A stretch of DNA of 64,000 nt from Coriobacteriaceae bacterium (GCA_025992705.1 DAJPGJ010000001.1:1240001-1304000), one strand, 5' to 3'; shown: positions 18,550 through 27,492, counted from the stretch's first letter. Made by a program: numbers and translations. The notes: generated by a model not told the origin, from the sequence alone.

Positions 18550-18644
18550 GGCGTGCGAAACTCGCCTCGACGGTCGCTTCCCGACGGCCCGCTTCGCGGT
18601 CCTTACGGCGCGCTCCCTTGAACCTCGGCTTTGTTTCGCACGCC
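18550..18644 (+). repeat. Foldback repeat R, copy 1
   Basis: A 95-bp intergenic element between the surface-protein terminator and the preQ1 leader. Its ends are a perfect 12-bp inverted repeat (GGCGTGCGAAAC at 18550 and its complement ending 18644). The core, from CTCGCCTCGACGG to CCTCGGCTT, is shared with copies at 23935, 45335 and 46366. An inner hairpin CCGC-TTC-GCGG is present. Confidence 0.85.
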
Positions 18645-18655
18645 ACATCTAACGG

Positions 18656-18696
18656 AAAAGGGAGAGCGCTTGCATGAAACAGGCACCCTCCCTTAG
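18656..18696 (-). terminator. Rho-independent terminator of the SLH/LRR_5 protein gene
   Basis: On the minus strand AAGGGAGGGTGC pairs with GCGCTCTCCCTT (12 pairs, two of them G-U) around a 13-base loop and is followed by TT. It starts 36 bases after the stop of the surface-protein gene. Confidence 0.7.
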
Positions 18697-18729
18697 ATGA
18701 ACTTTCGAACAAGTGATTAGGCCAGCACC

Positions 18730-21700
18730 CTACATTCCGTACCAGCCAATGTCCTCGTAGTTCCAGCCAATGCTCACGAGATGGTCACGCTCAACGTCAC
18801 TCGTAGTGTAATGATGGCTTCCGGAGTTGTTGGTCGGCGCAGTGGGGTCAACGTAGGGGTTGAACAGGCGATGCAGACCAACCGTCTGGGTATCATCGGA
18901 GTACCAGCCTATCCCCTCGTAGCTCCAACCCGCCTCGACGAGCGCATCACGCTCGAAAGCCGAGGTCGTGTAATGGTGGTCAGTACCCGAATACAGACGG
19001 TAGACCGGCGCGTTCGACTCCACGGGAGCTGTCCAAGCAGTACCCTCGTAATCCCAGCCTGCGGCGGCAATCGCATCGCGCTCGAACTCGCTGGCGGTGT
19101 AGAAATGCTCACCGGAATTGGGATTGTAGAGACGGTACATTATCTGTGACTCAGTAGGCGTCTCCGACGGGTTCGAAGGTTCTGACGGCTGCTGGGGATT
19201 CGATGGCTGTTCCGGAGTTGCAGGATCTGCCGGCTTAGATGGCTGCTCAGGATTAACAGGTTCGGACGGCTTCGAAGGTTGCTCGGGAGTCGTAGGCTGC
19301 GTTGGCTTGGAGGGTTGCTCGGGTTCGGTCGGCTTGCTGCTCCCCTTCTGGACACTCGTCACCTTGAAGCCCCAGCCAGTCAGCGCCGCATCGGTGATCA
19401 GCTTGATCTTCGCCGTATCACCGGAAACGGTCACACTCTTGCCAGCCAACTCGGAGCCAGTCCACGAGCTTACAAGCTTGCCACTTGCATCATAAATACG
19501 GATATAGTCGCTACCCTGCTCGACGTTCGTACGCCCATCAAACTGCAGCACGAGGGAGCTGGCACCAGGAATCGAATAGACCCAGGCGTCCTGTGAATCG
19601 TTCGAATAGGGATGCGAGCTCTCCAACTGGGACACGGCTGTCGCCGTCACGACGTTGTTTATGACGGTGACCTCGCAGCTACGCGAACGACCGCTGCCGT
19701 CCTTGGCCGTGGCTGTTATGGTGGCACTTCCCTTCTTCAACGCCGTCACCTTACCGCTTTGGTCAACCGTGGCGATTGAGGCATTGGATGTAGTCCAGGT
19801 AATCCCCTTGTTATTGGCATCGCTTGGATACACTGAAGCCGTGAGCTGCACGGTCTCACCGCTTTCAAGGGAAGCTGAACTCTTATTCAGAGATATGCTC
19901 GTAACAGGCTGCGAAACGGTGACTTTGCAGGTGGCAGATTTCTCCCCCACCGCAAGCGTAATCGTCGCAGCGCCCGCGCCCACAGCCTTGACTTTGCCGT
20001 TTGCATCCACGGTGGCAACATTGGCGTCGGAGGATTTCCACACGACGTTGCCCGTGAAGTCGAGCGGCTGTATGTCGGCACCCAAGGTCTTGCTTTCGCC
20101 CTTGAGCATCGAGATATTGCTCTCGGAAAGCTTGACGCTCGCAGCGGGCTTAATGTTGAGGACGAACTTGGCGCCCTTGCTTTGTGCCCAGGTCTGGGCA
20201 GCGGAACCCGCCTCGCCATACACGGTCATCTTTGCCGGATAGCTAAATGCGCTATCCGCAATCGAAGTCGTTGCCTTGGGGATGGTGATGCCGGTGAGCT
20301 TGGTGCACTCGGCAAAAGCGTTATTTCCAATCTTGGCGACTTGATACGGAAGAACGATCGACGCGAGTGAATCGCAGTGACGGAAGGTCTCCGACGGAAT
20401 CTCCGTGAGAGCCGTGCTGAGCGTCACATCCGTGAGCGCGTCACAATCGTAGAAGGCCTGAGTACCCAGACTTGTGATGCTATTGGGCAGTACGATTTTC
20501 TTGAGCGCATCACAGTCCCTGAAAGCACCGGATTCGATAGTGTCCACGTCTGGCGGAATTGAGATGCTCGCCAACGACTTGCAGCTATCAAATGCTCCGT
20601 TACGGATAGCAGTCAGTGAGTTGGGCAACGATACGCTCGTCAGACTCGTACAGCCTTGGAATGTGTTGGCAGGGAGATTTTTTTGGCCCTGATTGATCGT
20701 CATCGTTTTTAATGAAGTGCACCTTGCAAATACATATTCGCCCATTGAGGTGACCGAGTCGGGGATCTTGATGGTGGCCAGACTCGCGCAGCCGCGGAAG
20801 GCGTTCGCCCCTATCTCGGTGAGCGTCGAGGGAAGCGAGACCGATGCCAGCCTCGGGCAGTTGTCGAATGCGCCGCCCTCGATGACGGTGACGCCCTCGG
20901 GCACCGCGATGGACTCGATCCCGGTGCAGTCGCTCAGCAGGTTGTAGGCAACGCGCGTGGTCCCCCGCTCGAACCTGACCTCCTTCAGCCCGTCGCATTC
21001 GTTGAACGGCCCGCCATAAGACACGAAATCCCCGCAGCTCTCCAGGGAAGCCGGCACGGTGACGGACGCTATCGCGTCGTCGTCGCGGAACGCGGCTGCC
21101 CCCAGCGTCTTAAGCGAAGCGGGCAAGTTCACCGACGAGAGCGCCGGGCAGTAGGCGAAGGCGAAGTCGCCCATTGAGGTGACCGAGTCGGGGATCTTGA
21201 TGGTGGCCAGACTCGCGCAGCCGCGGAAGGCGTTCGCCCCTATCTCGGTGAGCGTCGAGGGAAGCGAGACCGATGCCAGCCTCGGGCAGTTGTCGAATGC
21301 GCCGCCCTCGATGACGGTGACGCCCTCGGGCACCGCGATGGACTCGATCCCGGTGCAGTCGCTCAGCAGGTTGTAGGCAACGCGCGTGGTCCCCCGCTCG
21401 AACCTGACCTCCTTCAGCCCGTCGCATTCGTTGAACGGCCCGCCATAAGACACGAAATCCCCGCAGCTCTCCAGGGAAGCCGGCACGGTGACGGACGCTA
21501 TCGCGTCGTCGTCGCGGAACGCGGCTGCCCCCAGCGTCTTAAGCGAAGCGGGCAAGTTCACCGACGAGAGCGCCGGGCAGTAGGCGAAGGCGAAGTCGCC
21601 CATTGAGGTGACCGAGTCGGGGATCTGAACAGTCATCAAATATGCATTCGACTTGAATGAGTTACTCCCAATCCCAACGACCTTATGTCCATCGAGCTCG

Positions 21701-23559
21701 TCGGGAATGATGAGCGCCCTCGTGTTCCCATGATATTTGGTGATGGTGGCGTTGCCTACATCATCTAGATCGTACTCGTAGGTTGCGTACTCCACCCATT
21801 CGCCGGCATCGTTATAGCCCCAGCCACTGCCGCTTTCTGACATTCCGTTCAATAAATAGCCATACTTGGAGCCATAAGACCCCATTCTCCATGATCCGTA
21901 GGTGTATTTCTTGCCCCTCGTACAACTCGAGACCGTCTTGCCATCCTCCACATGACGATGCATGCGCACGGGGCTGTTGTGGGCATTCCATATTTCGACA
22001 CGCTTCGTAAACGACTTTGAGAACGGTCGTATGCCAAAGGTTGCCCCCGCATACCCTTCGGCATAAAGATGCGCCTCCATGTCCTGACAGGTTCTGGGCG
22101 TACTACCAACGTAGGTGTCTTGGACGTAGTTCGCCTCAAAACCGAATCCTGCACCAACAGTCGCCGATATACCGGGCGCACCGACGCTAGATGAGATATC
22201 GAACCCGAAACGTGCTGTGGCGGTAGCCGTGATGCCAGGTTTGTTTTTCTTGAACTTCTTGACCATGCGAAATTTGTTTGCCGGATCATATTGCATGCCA
22301 ACTTCGAAGTTGGCGGAAACTGTCTTGCTGAGTTTTCCTTCCGCACTGGCAAAGACGCTGAACGTGGAACTAAACCCCGCAACCCACACGGCTCCAAGAG
22401 GCACCTGAGTTTGAATCGAACCCTTTGCTTCAGCCGTGAGCGACGCGGTGCCCGAGATGGAAACATAGTATTTGTTGCTTACCAAATTTGCGCTTGTCTT
22501 TACCTTGATGCCAGCTATGGCACCCGTTACCGAGCACGGACCGGCTTTTGCCGAATACTTAAGCGTGCCTTTGTCATAGGAAACTCCCTGCGTCTGCAAG
22601 CTTTGGACAGTGATACCGCCGGTATCAAGCCCGCTTGCGGCAGCCTCATCGATGTTGGCGAACATCTGCGTCTCAATGCCTTCGGATTCCTCGAAATCAG
22701 ACAGGTCGAGCTCTTCTTCCTCGCCATACACGAGACTTTTGTAGCCCTCGCTTGCCTCGACATCTTCAGTGGATATGACAGTCGTCGTACCTTCTATGGA
22801 AATGCCAACCGCCTTATAGACCATGGGTAAGTCGCCGATATACACCGCAAACTTATCTCCACTTGCCAAGGTGACAGGACAATTCGAAATCGTAACCGAG
22901 CTCGTGTCCTCGGCAATGTTCACTTCCGTCGTCGCGGGAACAACCTTCACGTCATCGGCAAGGACGATGTTGTCCTCAACCGATGTCACGTCATCACTCG
23001 AATGCCACACCTCGGCACCATCGCCAATCATCGCATCCGCTTCACCTGCCGAAATGAATGCATTTGGATTGACCTTGCCGTCCGCAAGAGCAAACCATCC
23101 GCGATTGACGGCAATCTGGAGGTCGTCAGGGTGGGTAGCATCCGCACTATCCGAATAGGTGTACGTCTCGCCTTCCTCCAGCATGAAGCCCAAGCAGTAG
23201 TTGAGCGTTTGGGCTGCAAAGTCGCGGGTCACATAACCATCGGGATCAAAATTGTCACCACCTGCAACGTCAATGATGCCAAAATCCGTTGCCATCATGA
23301 TTGCCGTGTAGTTTGCGTGAGAGCTCGTGACATCCGGAAAATAATCCTCCGGATACTCGTCGGCATCTGCCACTGTCACGTCAAAGGTATCCACCAGACG
23401 CGCCACCCAAGCCGCGCGCGTGATCTCACCTGACTGGGCAGTAAAGCCACCAGGGCCTTCGGCCAGCGCAAAGGCTGGACACAGGGTGGCAACAAGAGTA
23501 ACTGAGAGAAGACAGGAGGGTAATCGCTTGCCAAACGATCCAATCGAGCCAACATCCAT
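18730..23559 (-). CDS. Giant surface protein: SLH, LRR_5, Big_2, CUB-like and tail repeats
   Basis: A 1,609-residue secreted protein. Order: signal peptide (1-34), SLH-like modules that would hold it to wall polymers (about 40-180, with YFPDV and ITRAAWVARL), a long region without clear match (180-590), BspA-type leucine-rich repeats LRR_5 (about 593-1133), two Big_2 Ig-like domains (about 1136-1216 and 1218-1300), a CUB-like sandwich (1308-1406), a Pro/Glu linker with repeated PEQPSKP (1406-1471), and three tail repeats of the HFYTASEFERDAL type (1473-1609). BspA-like proteins often mediate adhesion. GGAGG precedes the ATG at 23559. The LRR part holds an exact 143-residue duplication. Confidence 0.88.
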   Translation of the reverse strand: MDVGSIGSFGKRLPSCLLSVTLVATLCPAFALAEGPGGFTAQSGEITRAAWVARLVDTFDVTVADADEYPEDYFPDVTSSHANYTAIMMATDFGIIDVAGGDNFDPDGYVTRDFAAQTLNYCLGFMLEEGETYTYSDSADATHPDDLQIAVNRGWFALADGKVNPNAFISAGEADAMIGDGAEVWHSSDDVTSVEDNIVLADDVKVVPATTEVNIAEDTSSVTISNCPVTLASGDKFAVYIGDLPMVYKAVGISIEGTTTVISTEDVEASEGYKSLVYGEEEELDLSDFEESEGIETQMFANIDEAAASGLDTGGITVQSLQTQGVSYDKGTLKYSAKAGPCSVTGAIAGIKVKTSANLVSNKYYVSISGTASLTAEAKGSIQTQVPLGAVWVAGFSSTFSVFASAEGKLSKTVSANFEVGMQYDPANKFRMVKKFKKNKPGITATATARFGFDISSSVGAPGISATVGAGFGFEANYVQDTYVGSTPRTCQDMEAHLYAEGYAGATFGIRPFSKSFTKRVEIWNAHNSPVRMHRHVEDGKTVSSCTRGKKYTYGSWRMGSYGSKYGYLLNGMSESGSGWGYNDAGEWVEYATYEYDLDDVGNATITKYHGNTRALIIPDELDGHKVVGIGSNSFKSNAYLMTVQIPDSVTSMGDFAFAYCPALSSVNLPASLKTLGAAAFRDDDAIASVTVPASLESCGDFVSYGGPFNECDGLKEVRFERGTTRVAYNLLSDCTGIESIAVPEGVTVIEGGAFDNCPRLASVSLPSTLTEIGANAFRGCASLATIKIPDSVTSMGDFAFAYCPALSSVNLPASLKTLGAAAFRDDDAIASVTVPASLESCGDFVSYGGPFNECDGLKEVRFERGTTRVAYNLLSDCTGIESIAVPEGVTVIEGGAFDNCPRLASVSLPSTLTEIGANAFRGCASLATIKIPDSVTSMGEYVFARCTSLKTMTINQGQKNLPANTFQGCTSLTSVSLPNSLTAIRNGAFDSCKSLASISIPPDVDTIESGAFRDCDALKKIVLPNSITSLGTQAFYDCDALTDVTLSTALTEIPSETFRHCDSLASIVLPYQVAKIGNNAFAECTKLTGITIPKATTSIADSAFSYPAKMTVYGEAGSAAQTWAQSKGAKFVLNIKPAASVKLSESNISMLKGESKTLGADIQPLDFTGNVVWKSSDANVATVDANGKVKAVGAGAATITLAVGEKSATCKVTVSQPVTSISLNKSSASLESGETVQLTASVYPSDANNKGITWTTSNASIATVDQSGKVTALKKGSATITATAKDGSGRSRSCEVTVINNVVTATAVSQLESSHPYSNDSQDAWVYSIPGASSLVLQFDGRTNVEQGSDYIRIYDASGKLVSSWTGSELAGKSVTVSGDTAKIKLITDAALTGWGFKVTSVQKGSSKPTEPEQPSKPTQPTTPEQPSKPSEPVNPEQPSKPADPATPEQPSNPQQPSEPSNPSETPTESQIMYRLYNPNSGEHFYTASEFERDAIAAAGWDYEGTAWTAPVESNAPVYRLYSGTDHHYTTSAFERDALVEAGWSYEGIGWYSDDTQTVGLHRLFNPYVDPTAPTNNSGSHHYTTSDVERDHLVSIGWNYEDIGWYGM
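20741..21598 (-). repeat. Perfect 429-bp tandem duplication in the LRR_5 region
   Basis: Units 20741-21169 and 21170-21598 look identical base for base, and a third partial unit starts at 21599 (CCCATTGAGG, diverging after about 30 bases). Each unit encodes 143 residues with several LRR_5 repeats. Unit length is a multiple of three, so gain or loss keeps the frame. Confidence 0.95.
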
Positions 23560-23880
23560 AACGACCTCCACGGCAGCTGGGCGCAAAGCGCCATATTAGT
23601 GATAACTACAGTGGAGTCATGATTGTGAGAAGGACATCCACCACAGCTACCACACTGCCGAGAAGTCGCGGACCAAAATGGTCAACTGCAAACAAGCTCG
23701 AAAAGGCAGATGCCCTTCTGGCAACTTGTTCACAATTAACAACTGGTGACTATTCAGTTGGTTCGCGACTCCCCATAGGGATTCGACAGTGTGGTACCAC
23801 GTATTTTATCAGCTGAAAGATACCTTTTGCGGTGGGAAGAAGAGTCATGCAACAAACGGCTGACGCTTGTGTAAGCGCAT

Positions 23881-23930
23881 GAGAGATTTCTCGACTTCGC
23901 TCGCTAAGCTCGCTCCGGTCGAAATGACAG
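23881..23930 (+). repeat. Intergenic repeat S, copy 1
   Basis: GAGATTTCTCGACTTCG at one end and GGTCGAAATGACA at the other. Copies 2 and 3 follow within 300 bases and differ mostly in the middle. Confidence 0.75.
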
Positions 23931-23934
23931 AATA

Positions 23935-24036
23935 GCGCGAAAGGCGCATCGAGCCGAGGTCCAAGGGAGCGAGCCGTAAAGACCGCGAAGCGGGCTGTCG
24001 GGGAGCGACCGTCGAGGCGAGAGGTGCCTTCCGCGC
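23935..24036 (-). repeat. Foldback repeat R, copy 2
   Basis: About 102 bp in the opposite orientation to copy 1. The arms GCGCGAAAGGCGC (23935) and GTGCCTTCCGCGC (24024) pair at 12 of 13 positions with one G-T, yet share no sequence with the arms of copy 1. The inner hairpin CCGC-TTC-GCGG is kept. Confidence 0.85.
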
Positions 24037-24071
24037 TCCCTTACGTTGACTATGGCATTGAGGCGGAAGGT

Positions 24072-24208
24072 GGTGAGATTTCTCCACTTCGGCGCTTCGC
24101 GCCTTCGGTCGAAATGACAAGAGAGATCCGTTTCGCTCGGTCGAAATGACAGTAGCGGTGGTGAGATTTCTCCACTTCGGCGCTTCGCGCCTTCGGTCGA
24201 AGTGACAA
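24072..24208 (+). repeat. Intergenic repeat S, copies 2 and 3 with a truncated copy between
   Basis: Copies at about 24072-24120 and 24160-24208 are nearly identical (GAGATTTCTCCACTTCGG, then hairpin GGCGC-TTC-GCGCC, then TTCGGTCGAAATGACA); the piece at 24121-24151 has only the CGGTCGAAATGACA end. Repeats with this end are widespread in gut bacterial genomes. Confidence 0.75.
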
Positions 24209-24230
24209 CGGGGAGACGCGCCAAGAGACA

Positions 24231-24731
24231 CTATCCGCGTGCGCCGTCTCCCGAGTCGAGGTCCGAGAGCTGCGAGAACATGCGCTCGGTGGCAATCTGC
24301 TCGTAGCCCGCGCCAGGACGCGCCCAATTGGCAAACGGGTAGATGGAGATGCCGCCGCGCGGATAGAACATGCCACGCACCTCGATGTACTTGGGGTTCA
24401 TGAGCGCGACGAGGTCCTTCATGATCACGTTCACGACGTCTTCGTGAAAGTCGCCGTGGTTGCGGAAGGAGAAGAGATAGAGCTTGAGGCTCTTGCTCTC
24501 GACCATGCGCTCGTCTGGGACGTAGTTGATGTAGAGCGTTGCGAAATCGGGCTGGCCGGTAATGGGGCACAGCGTCGTGAACTCCGGACAGCGAAACGTG
24601 ACCATGTAGTCGTGACCGGGGTGCTTGTTCTCGAAGGTCTCGAGCAAACTGGGGTCATAGTCTTGCGCGTACTGGGTGTGCTGGTTGCCGAGCAAGGTGA
24701 GACCCTCGGCCTCGCGCGTGGCTTGTGACAT
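24231..24731 (-). CDS. queF: NADPH-dependent 7-cyano-7-deazaguanine (preQ0) reductase
   Basis: Cytoplasmic enzyme of the queuosine pathway reducing preQ0 to preQ1. The 166-residue length fits the short unimodular QueF class. Motifs: catalytic Cys in TTLCPITGQPDFA (near residue 55) and the QueF signature ESKSLKLYLFSFRNH (near 77-91). It follows an unknown membrane-protein gene by 14 bases. No other que genes are nearby, and with the preQ1-controlled transporter it suggests salvage plus partial synthesis. Confidence 0.93.
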   Translation of the reverse strand: MSQATREAEGLTLLGNQHTQYAQDYDPSLLETFENKHPGHDYMVTFRCPEFTTLCPITGQPDFATLYINYVPDERMVESKSLKLYLFSFRNHGDFHEDVVNVIMKDLVALMNPKYIEVRGMFYPRGGISIYPFANWARPGAGYEQIATERMFSQLSDLDSGDGARG

Positions 24732-24745
24732 GTTGTTGCGTCCCC

Positions 24746-25480
24746 CTAATCGAGCTCGGTTGCCGAGGCGACCATGTTGTACGAGTCCTTCGCACCGAGT
24801 GCCTTGATGAGCTTGGCGCGCTCTTCGAGCAACTTGGACTCATCGCAGGGGAAGAAAGCCACGTATACGGGAAGCTCGTAGCTCATGTCCGCATGCACGT
24901 AGAGATTGCCCTTGCCATCGAGCTGCTTGCGCATGCCCTCGAGCATGGAGGCAGCGGCCCCCACGTAGACGTCACGATAGGCACCGGGATCATCGGCGGC
25001 AACGTCGGGCTCGTAGGTGAGAATGGCAAAGCAACCGGGTTCCTTCGCAAAGGCGAGGTCATCGCCGGGAGTGTCTTTCTCGAGAGCCGCAGCCGGACGC
25101 AGGGCAACGGCCGAGGCGATGGTCTCGTCTATCTGCTTCTCGCGCGCAAGGGCAGCGGCGACCTGGCGTTTTTGGGCACGTAGGGCACGCGACTTGCGAA
25201 TTCTATGGGAGAAGTGGGCAAAAGTCGCGACGGTCAATGCCGAGACGACAACGACGCCCACGCCGATGACGGCTGCGGCATGGCGACGTTCCTCGTTGCT
25301 TGAGCCATGACGTGCCTGGTCGAAGGTCTTCTCGACAAGCTTGGGGACATTGCCCGCCGCAGACTTCATGGCGGGAAGGGCGACTTTCCCCAGTTCGAGA
25401 TTGGCGGCACCGATGTACTTGGTAGCCGAGCCGATGGCGACTGCGGCATCCTGCATGGACTTGAGAGTCGACATATCCAT
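24746..25480 (-). CDS. Single-span membrane protein of unknown function
   Basis: I do not recognise this 244-residue protein with confidence. It has an N-terminal helical part (1-65), one membrane span (about 70-90), a basic stretch (HRIRKSRALRAQKRQ), a helix, and a C-terminal soluble domain (about 145-244) with a YRDVYVGAAASMLEGM segment that faintly recalls a GIY-YIG fold without being convincing. GGAGGACC precedes the ATG. It lies directly upstream of queF and may share its transcript. Confidence 0.6.
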   Translation of the reverse strand: MDMSTLKSMQDAAVAIGSATKYIGAANLELGKVALPAMKSAAGNVPKLVEKTFDQARHGSSNEERRHAAAVIGVGVVVVSALTVATFAHFSHRIRKSRALRAQKRQVAAALAREKQIDETIASAVALRPAAALEKDTPGDDLAFAKEPGCFAILTYEPDVAADDPGAYRDVYVGAAASMLEGMRKQLDGKGNLYVHADMSYELPVYVAFFPCDESKLLEERAKLIKALGAKDSYNMVASATELD

Positions 25481-25570
25481 GGTGGTCCTCCTTGCTCTTC
25501 GTCGTGAAGCCGTTTGCTCATCGAGGCTGTCGCTTTGTACCAGCCAGGTAATTGGTTCTATGCCCGCACC

Positions 25571-25616
25571 CGGGTTCGCGATAAAATTATTGCTTAGATT
25601 TTATCATTCGCGAGCC
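25571..25616. promoter_or_regulatory. AT-rich palindrome between divergent genes
   Basis: TTCGCGATAAAAT and ATTTTATCATTCGCGA face each other around a 10-base loop, in the 155-bp gap between two divergent genes and ending 20 bases before the plus-strand GTG start. It is much more AT-rich than its surroundings. It could be an operator with promoter elements (TATCAT at 25602 as a possible -10) for the plus-strand gene. Confidence 0.45.
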
Positions 25617-25635
25617 ACTGTAAAGGACGTGAACC

Positions 25636-26673
25636 GTGTCACAAGAACTTTTCACCTGGATTCCCGCATACGAGGCAATCGCTGACGCGCTCCTTGCGCG
25701 CAAGTACAACCGAGGCGAGATTCTGAGCGTCTTTGCCGAGATCACGGGCGATGACGAGCGAACCAACATCGACCCCTTCACGTTCTTCACCGCCTTCAAT
25801 CGTTCCATGATCGAGGTCGACCGCAGGAGCGCGATCGAGACCATCATGCAGCGCTTTGGCGTAGACGCCCCCCTACCCCATGATTTCATCGGCATTCCTT
25901 GCTCCAACCAGGAACACTGGCAGTACTTCGATGACTCGGACCAGGGCGTGGACGATTGCTGGCGCCTCTTCGAGACCGCCCTTGCGTTTGCCGACCAAGG
26001 CGAGCGCGACGAGGAGACGTTCGCGAAGTTCTGCGAGCTCTTCGACACGGTCCACAAGCAAGATGGCATCACGAAGGCACGCCTCACGCGCACCCTCTAT
26101 TGGATGCGCCCCACGTTCTACCTTCCCTTCGGCGAGAAGAGCCGTGAATACCTCCATGGCCAATTCGGCATCAACACCCCCATCGTGATGAAGGGAGCAC
26201 GCTACGTACGCCTCCTCAAGGAAGTCGCCGCCGTGTGCGATGAGCCCTTCTTCGAGATTGCGGCGCGTTCCTACAAGGCTGCCGACGATTCGGCTTGGTG
26301 GCCCTACGCAATCGACTACGATCCAGACATGAGCATCCACCAGTGGATCACCATCCTCAACGATGAGGAACTCACCACGCCGGAAATCATCAAGGTGCTC
26401 AAGTTTATCCACGAAAACGGCGACGAGGTCACTACCGAGGAGCTCGCTAACCAGTTCCTGCACGATCGCGAATACTACAGCAGCCTTCTACGCACCTACG
26501 CGCGCAATGTCGCACGCGAGATGGAGCGCGGTAACTTCAAGGGTTCATGGTGGCCAATCATGTTCATCGGGCGCAATGCCAACGAGACGGACAATCGCCC
26601 AGGCGATTACATCTGGCGCATGAGGCCCGAGCTCGTCGAAGCCCTCGTCGCGCTTGACAAAGACGAGCTTTAG
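25636..26673 (+). CDS. Stand-alone protein resembling the N-terminal part of McrB-like restriction ATPases
   Basis: A 345-residue soluble protein. The beginning FTWIPAYEAIADALLARKYN, the middle TLYWMRPTFYLPF, and the end WWPIMFIGRN followed by YIWRMRPELVEAL match, as I recall the family, the non-ATPase N-terminal region found in front of the AAA+ GTPase of many McrB-like type IV restriction proteins. Here no Walker A or B motif is present and no McrC-like gene is nearby. The GTG start has AAAGGA upstream. It could be a DNA- or protein-reading module used alone. Its end touches the end of the next gene on the other strand. Confidence 0.55.
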   Translation: MSQELFTWIPAYEAIADALLARKYNRGEILSVFAEITGDDERTNIDPFTFFTAFNRSMIEVDRRSAIETIMQRFGVDAPLPHDFIGIPCSNQEHWQYFDDSDQGVDDCWRLFETALAFADQGERDEETFAKFCELFDTVHKQDGITKARLTRTLYWMRPTFYLPFGEKSREYLHGQFGINTPIVMKGARYVRLLKEVAAVCDEPFFEIAARSYKAADDSAWWPYAIDYDPDMSIHQWITILNDEELTTPEIIKVLKFIHENGDEVTTEELANQFLHDREYYSSLLRTYARNVAREMERGNFKGSWWPIMFIGRNANETDNRPGDYIWRMRPELVEALVALDKDEL

Positions 26674-27492
26674 CTAGCGCGAGAAAAACTCCCGTTGGGC
26701 GTCTGCATCCAGGCGTCCGCTCATGCGTGCCCGGACCGCCTCCTCGACGAGCGCATTGAAGAGGTTTCCCATGTGCTTCTCGCCGAGGAAAAACTCGGGA
26801 TGCCATTGCACTCCGAGCATGAAGGTCTTGTCGATGGCCTCGATGGCTTCGATGAGGCCATCCGATGCATATGCAACCGGCATGAAGCCATCGGCAACCA
26901 TGCGCACGCCCTGGTGATGAAACGAGTTCGCTGCCGAAGAGTCCGCTCCGAGTATGCCATGCAGGCGCGATCCGCGCTTTACGTCGATGTAATGGGCCGC
27001 CTCTGTCGGCTCCTCGACCTGCCAATGCAGGATGGGCTTTCGCGTAAGGGAATCAACGCCATCGTACTGAGCGGGCAAATCGACATAAAGTGTCCCGCCA
27101 TAGTGCACGTTCATGGTCTGCATGCCCCGGCAAATGCCGAGCGTCGGCACGTCGAAGCGATGCGCGAAATCGAGAATGAGCTCCTCGACGGTATCGCGCA
27201 GCGGCGTGATTTCGCCAAGCTTCTCGTAGTCATCGGCATCCGGCGAAACTCCGTAGCGCTCCGGGTCAACGTCCTGGCCGCCCGTGAGCACGAAGCCATC
27301 GACGATGGGCAATAGGCGCTCGTAGACTCGACGGTCTTGCGAAAGCGGAAATATGAGCGGCACGCCACCGGAAAGCACGATGGAGTTGATGTAGTGGTCA
27401 TTCACGCGGAAGATGTGATCTTCGGGCATCTGCGTTGGCACGATGCCGATGATGGGAAGCGTCCCCCGTCCCTGGCTGTTGCGGGCGCTCAT
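26674..27492 (-). CDS. Gamma-glutamyl-gamma-aminobutyrate hydrolase family protein (class I glutamine amidotransferase-like)
   Basis: A 272-residue PuuD-type peptidase C26. The nucleophile elbow GICRGMQ (Cys near residue 119) and the His-Glu pair in GVQWHPEFF (near 230) make a complete triad. Family members hydrolyse gamma-glutamyl amides in polyamine breakdown; the substrate here is unknown. Its ATG directly follows the stop of the hydrolase gene upstream (TAGATG). Confidence 0.85.
   Translation of the reverse strand: MSARNSQGRGTLPIIGIVPTQMPEDHIFRVNDHYINSIVLSGGVPLIFPLSQDRRVYERLLPIVDGFVLTGGQDVDPERYGVSPDADDYEKLGEITPLRDTVEELILDFAHRFDVPTLGICRGMQTMNVHYGGTLYVDLPAQYDGVDSLTRKPILHWQVEEPTEAAHYIDVKRGSRLHGILGADSSAANSFHHQGVRMVADGFMPVAYASDGLIEAIEAIDKTFMLGVQWHPEFFLGEKHMGNLFNALVEEAVRARMSGRLDADAQREFFSR

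Larger units (their letters stand above)
23560..24230. other. 671-bp intergenic region with two repeat families
   Basis: No gene is supported here. The 300 bases next to the surface-protein gene hold its leader and presumably its promoter, where I see no clear -35/-10 pair. From 23881 to 24208 there are three copies of repeat S and one copy of repeat R (23935-24036). Short open frames in this area read through the repeats and share translated repeat sequence with frames elsewhere, so they are not genes. Confidence 0.8.

Noticed and set aside
20741..21598. Tandem repeat as a possible mobile insertion
   Set aside because: No inverted ends, target duplication or transposase; it is an in-frame LRR module duplication.
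23845..24230. Extended reading frames downstream of queF
   Set aside because: Built from repeats S and R; the same peptide strings occur wherever the repeats occur.
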